From Pseudomonadota bacterium (GTDB lineage Bacteria > Pseudomonadota > Gammaproteobacteria > Steroidobacterales > Rariloculaceae), in the NCBI GenBank assembly GCA_009843005.1, contig VYEH01000459.1:26112-34723 (forward strand): a stretch of 8,612 nt of DNA. The letters run 5' to 3'. Under the pieces are notes generated by a model, which saw only the letters and a program-made list of their open reading frames with translations, was not told the DNA's origin and did not search any database. Made by a program: the position numbers and the translations under genes. Numbering within the stretch: position 1 is the first letter of the stretch; every line of letters starts with the position of its first letter. This document shows, in pieces, positions 4,965 to 8,612 of the stretch.

Positions 4965-7900
4965 ATGGATTTGGACGGCTTCCATCCGGCGGTCGCGAGT
5001 TGGTTCCGGGGTCAGTTTCCCGCCGCGACCGAAGTGCAGCACCGCGCGTGGCGAGCGATCGGCGCCGGTTCCCACACACTGATCAGCGCACCCACGGGTT
5101 CGGGCAAGACCCTGGCTGCCTTTCTCGGCGTCATCGACACCCTGGTCAAACGGGGGCTCGAGGGCGGCCTGGCCGACGAGACGCGCATTCTCTACGTATC
5201 GCCGCTCAAGGCGCTGTCCAACGACATCAACAAGAACCTGCAGGCGCCGCTGGCCGGAATTCGCGACAAGCTGCTGGAGTCCGGCTTGCCAGATGTCCGC
5301 ATCCGCGCCCTGGTGCGCACCGGGGATACGACCCAGAGCGAGCGGGCGAAAATGCGCCGGCAATCGCCCCACATCCTGGTGACCACGCCGGAGTCGCTGT
5401 ACATTCTGCTGACCTCCGAGTCAGGTCGCCGCATGCTCGCGACGGTGGAGACCGTCATCGTGGACGAGATCCACGCGTTGGCGGGCAACAAGCGCGGCGC
5501 CCACCTGGCCGTGTCCCTGGAACGGCTCGCCGCGCTCTGCGAGCGGCCGCCGACGCGGGTGGGCGTGTCGGCAACGACCCGGCCCATGGAAGCCATGGTG
5601 GAGTTTCTCGTCGGGATCGACCGTTCGCCCTGCCAGGTCATCGACCAGGGCCACGTCCGCCACTGGGACCTCAGGCTGGAACTGCCTTCGTCGCCGCTGG
5701 AGGCGATCATGTCCAACGAGGTCTGGGTCGAGATCTACGACCGTCTGGCTGCGCTTGCGGCCGACCACCGGACCACGATCGTCTTCGTCAATACCCGCCG
5801 GCTCGCGGAACGCGTCGCCCGCCACCTGGCGGACCGGTGCGGCGAGGACCAGGTCACCTCCCATCACGGCAGCCTGTCCAGGGAACACCGGCTGAAGGCC
5901 GAGGAGCGGCTCAAGGCCGGCAAGCTAAAGGTGCTGGTGGCCACGGCGTCGCTGGAGTTGGGTATCGACATCGGCGAGGTGGACCTGGTGTGCCAACTCG
6001 GTTCTCCCCGTGGCATCGCGCGGCTGCTGCAGCGGGTGGGACGCTCCGGTCACGGGGTGAATCGTGTGCCCAAGGGGCGGCTGGTGCCCCTCTCCCGCGA
6101 CGAACTGGTGGAGTGCGCGGCATTGCTCGACGCAGTCGCCAGGGGGGAACTGGACGCCGTCGCGCTGTGCCGCAAGCCCCTGGATGTGCTCAGCCAGCAG
6201 ATCGTCGCCGAGGTCAGCATGCGGGAGTGGGAAGTCGATGCACTGTTCGACCTCATCATCCGCAGCGCACCGTTCCGCGAACTCTCCCGCAACGTCTACC
6301 TGGACGTTCTCAAGATGCTCGCCAACGGCTTCACCACCCAGCGCGGCCGCCGCGGCGCCTACCTGCACCACGACCGGGTCAACGGCCGGTTGCGGCCCCG
6401 GCGGGCGGCCCGGCTGACTGCGGTGACCAACGGCGGCACGATTCCCGATCAGTTCGACTACGACGTCACGTTGGTGCCCGGCGAACTCTTCGTGGGCACG
6501 CTGAACGAAGACTTCGCCTTCGAGAGCATGCCGGGCGATATCTTCCAGCTCGGCAATACCTCGTACCGAATCCTCAAGGTGCATTCCGGCAAGGTGTTCG
6601 TCGAAGATGCCCGTGGGCTTCCGCCGACCATTCCGTTCTGGTTCGGTGAGGCCCCGGGGCGAAGCGACGAATTGTCCGCGGCCGTTTCGCGCCTCCGCAG
6701 GGAGGTAGACGAAGCGCTGGCGGACGAGGTGCCGGCGGACGAGGTGCCGGCGGACGAGGCGCCGGGGAGTCAGGCGCCAGGCAGCCAGGAGGGAGGCAGC
6801 CAGACGCCGGGGAGCGATTCGACCGCCATTGCACGCGTGGCCAAACGGCTTGTGGGGGACCATTCGCTGCCGCCGGTCGCCGCGGAACAATTGTGCGAGT
6901 ACCTGGCCTCCGCCCGCGCCGCCCTGGGTGGACTTCCAACGGCCGAGCGAATCGTCATCGAGCGTTTCTTCGACGAGGCCGGGGACACCCACATCGTCGT
7001 GCATTCGCCCTATGGCTCTCGGCTCAACCGCGCCTGGGGCCTGGCGCTGCGGAAACGCTTCTGCCGGAGATTCAATTTCGAACTCCAGGCGGCGGCGCTG
7101 GAGGACACCATCGTCATCTCGCTGGGCGTCGTGCACAGTTTTCCGCTGGAGGAGGTGGTTCGCTACCTCGCGCAGGCCACCGTCGCGGACGTTCTCACCC
7201 AGGCCGTGCTCGACGCGCCCATCTTCCCGGGCCGCTGGCGCTGGAACGCCAGCGTCGCGCTGGCGGTGCGGCGCTTCCGCAACGGCAAGCGGGCGCCGGC
7301 CCACTTCCAGCGAACGGATGCGGAGGACTTGCTGGCCACGGTGTTTCCCGACCAGCTCGCGTGCGCGGAAAACCTGGCCGGCGAGCGCGAGATTCCGGAC
7401 CATCCGCTGGTGGCGCAGACCCTTCAGGACTGCCTGCGCGGCGTCATGGACATCGACGGGCTGGCGGAGTTGCTGGGCCGTATCGAAGCCGGCGAAGTGG
7501 AGGTGGCGTGCCGCGAACTGACCAGCCCGTCCCCCCTTGCCCAGGAGGTCCTGAGCGCCAAGCCCTATGCCTTCCTCGACGATGCGCCCGCAGAAGAGCG
7601 GCGCACCCTGGCGATCCAGTCGCGCCGCCACCTGACGGTGGAGCAGGCCGCGGATCTGGGCCGGCTCGACCCCGAGGCGATCCAGCGGGTGCGTTCCGAA
7701 GCCTGGCCCGATTTCCGGGACGAGGATGAACTGCACGATGCCCTGGTGGTGCTGGGATTCATGGCTCCGCCGGAGCCTGGCGAGACTGCGGACGTGATGC
7801 TCGAACGGCTGGTGGCGGATGGCCGGGCAAGCAGGTTCCGGATGTCCGGGGATGGGTGGGTCTGGATCAGCGCCGAACGCCTCGCGGAACTTGAAATGGC

Positions 7901-8612
7901 GGTTGAGGACGGCCGTACCGATCCGCGCATCGAGGCGCTCGAGTGCGATGTCGAGACACCCGAGGCCGCGTTGCGCGAGCTCATCCGCAGCCGGATGGAG
8001 GGCCTGGGGCCGGTGACCGCCGCGGAGCTGGGCCGACCGCTGGGGCTCAATGACCGCGATGTGGCAAGCGCGTTAATGGCGCTGGAGGCGGAAGGGTTCG
8101 CCATGCGCGGCCGCTTCAGCGAGCCTGCTGCCCAATCCCCACCGGTCGGCCAATCCCAGTCGCCCGCAGACATCGAATCTCCCTCCCGATCCACATCGAC
8201 CACACGGTCCGCATCGCCCGCCGAGCCCGCGGAAGAGTGGTGCGACCGGCGGTTGCTAGCCCGCATTCACCGCTACACGCTCAAGCGCCTGCGCAGCGAA
8301 ATCGAACCGGTCTCGATCGCTGTTTACCAGCGCTTCCTGTTCCGATGGCAGGGCCTGGGCCGGGAGCGAAGGCAGGGCGGGGAAGCCCTGGCGGCAGTCA
8401 TCGGCGAGCTGCAGGGACTGGCACTCCAGGCGGCGGCCTGGGAGCGCGAAATTCTCCCTGCACGGCTCACGGACTACAGCCCCGTGGAGATGGATGAATT
8501 GGCGGTTTCCGGCCGTATCACCTGGTACCGGCCGATGACGCGGCAGCAGTGGATTCAGGCCGCCGAAAACGGTCCGCAACGGGGCCGGGGGACGGTTGCG
8601 AACTCGCCCATC
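4965..8612 (+). CDS. lhr: Lhr-type ATP-dependent helicase (superfamily 2), 3' end outside window
   Basis: The frame is open from ATG 4965 to the last base, 1216 codons without a stop; full-length Lhr proteins have roughly 1400-1550 residues, so a few hundred remain. An in-frame TGA at 4938 leaves this ATG as the only early start. RecA-like domain 1 holds Gln25, Walker A APTGSGKT (42-49), DEIH (167-170) and SATT (202-205). Domain 2 holds ATASLELGIDIG (326-337) and QRVGRSGH (356-363). A winged-helix/barrel part (about 400-585) includes GTLNEDFAFESMPGD. The DEAD-associated domain (about 625-815) has HSPYGSRLNRAWGLALRKRF. The Lhr-specific C-terminal region, from about 870, includes WCDRRLLARIHRYTLKRLR after Trp1092. 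Lhr moves 3' to 5' on single-stranded DNA, unwinds RNA:DNA hybrids and is linked to DNA repair in Mycobacterium. Two low-complexity linkers, at 586-620 and 1053-1091 (Ser/Pro-rich), interrupt the fold. Confidence 0.95.
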   Translation, partial: MDLDGFHPAVASWFRGQFPAATEVQHRAWRAIGAGSHTLISAPTGSGKTLAAFLGVIDTLVKRGLEGGLADETRILYVSPLKALSNDINKNLQAPLAGIRDKLLESGLPDVRIRALVRTGDTTQSERAKMRRQSPHILVTTPESLYILLTSESGRRMLATVETVIVDEIHALAGNKRGAHLAVSLERLAALCERPPTRVGVSATTRPMEAMVEFLVGIDRSPCQVIDQGHVRHWDLRLELPSSPLEAIMSNEVWVEIYDRLAALAADHRTTIVFVNTRRLAERVARHLADRCGEDQVTSHHGSLSREHRLKAEERLKAGKLKVLVATASLELGIDIGEVDLVCQLGSPRGIARLLQRVGRSGHGVNRVPKGRLVPLSRDELVECAALLDAVARGELDAVALCRKPLDVLSQQIVAEVSMREWEVDALFDLIIRSAPFRELSRNVYLDVLKMLANGFTTQRGRRGAYLHHDRVNGRLRPRRAARLTAVTNGGTIPDQFDYDVTLVPGELFVGTLNEDFAFESMPGDIFQLGNTSYRILKVHSGKVFVEDARGLPPTIPFWFGEAPGRSDELSAAVSRLRREVDEALADEVPADEVPADEAPGSQAPGSQEGGSQTPGSDSTAIARVAKRLVGDHSLPPVAAEQLCEYLASARAALGGLPTAERIVIERFFDEAGDTHIVVHSPYGSRLNRAWGLALRKRFCRRFNFELQAAALEDTIVISLGVVHSFPLEEVVRYLAQATVADVLTQAVLDAPIFPGRWRWNASVALAVRRFRNGKRAPAHFQRTDAEDLLATVFPDQLACAENLAGEREIPDHPLVAQTLQDCLRGVMDIDGLAELLGRIEAGEVEVACRELTSPSPLAQEVLSAKPYAFLDDAPAEERRTLAIQSRRHLTVEQAADLGRLDPEAIQRVRSEAWPDFRDEDELHDALVVLGFMAPPEPGETADVMLERLVADGRASRFRMSGDGWVWISAERLAELEMAVEDGRTDPRIEALECDVETPEAALRELIRSRMEGLGPVTAAELGRPLGLNDRDVASALMALEAEGFAMRGRFSEPAAQSPPVGQSQSPADIESPSRSTSTTRSASPAEPAEEWCDRRLLARIHRYTLKRLRSEIEPVSIAVYQRFLFRWQGLGRERRQGGEALAAVIGELQGLALQAAAWEREILPARLTDYSPVEMDELAVSGRITWYRPMTRQQWIQAAENGPQRGRGTVANSPI
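6720..6824 (+). repeat. 15-bp in-frame minisatellite inside lhr
   Basis: Seven consecutive 15-base units encode pentapeptides. Units 1-3 (6720-6764) are identical except for one base, and read ADEVP, ADEVP, ADEAP. Units 4-7 (6765-6824) read GSQAP, GSQEG, GSQTP and GSDST. The run lies at residues 586-620, between the barrel part and the DEAD-associated domain, where Lhr homologues normally have a short variable linker. Confidence 0.85.

Noticed and set aside
4862..6649. 595-codon plus-strand open frame
   Set aside because: It overlaps the lhr frame, which carries all helicase motifs. Its translation is Arg/Gly/Pro-rich low-complexity sequence typical of a shadow frame in GC-rich DNA.
5925..7736. 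603-codon minus-strand open frame
   Set aside because: Fully antisense to lhr; no recognisable domain, and its repeats are the complement of the lhr minisatellite.

Overview
The window is GC-rich and densely coding, with short intergenic gaps, strong AUG/GUG starts mixed with starts lacking a Shine-Dalgarno, and protein families typical of Pseudomonadota (a DUF1134 lipoprotein, a rhomboid protease with an N-terminal extension, a full-length Lhr helicase). A gammaproteobacterium, or an alphaproteobacterium, is my best guess from family content alone; there is no rRNA or other marker to settle it. I see no tRNA, rRNA, CRISPR array, insertion sequence or prophage gene. This looks like ordinary chromosomal housekeeping and accessory DNA.

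Layout. 1-315 (+): C-terminal third of ketopantoate reductase (pantothenate/CoA synthesis), cut by the window edge. 341-727 (-): small membrane-anchored protein whose body is ten perfect heptads, encoded by a 21-bp tandem repeat. 990-2237 (+): secreted serine hydrolase of the class C beta-lactamase/family VIII esterase fold, start fixed by a ribosome binding site and a signal peptide. 2259-2870 (-): DUF1134 (EipA-like) envelope lipoprotein, convergent with the hydrolase. 2995-3894 (+): rhomboid intramembrane protease with a soluble N-terminal domain, divergent from the lipoprotein. 3979-4815 (-): P-loop NTPase/kinase-like protein of a conserved family without known function. 4965-8612 (+): Lhr-type superfamily 2 helicase, still open at the window end (1216 codons seen).

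How they fit together. The genes alternate in strand, so almost every one is its own transcription unit and no operon is evident. Two divergent promoter regions (2871-2994 and 4816-4964) and three convergent junctions (316-340, 2238-2258, 3895-3978) organise the window. A loose envelope theme joins the secreted hydrolase, the DUF1134 lipoprotein and the rhomboid protease. The P-loop protein and lhr share a 149-base divergent control region.

I found no convincing undescribed multi-gene system. The items most worth a second look are the orphan P-loop family protein beside lhr, the heptad minisatellite gene, and a pentapeptide minisatellite inserted inside the Lhr helicase.
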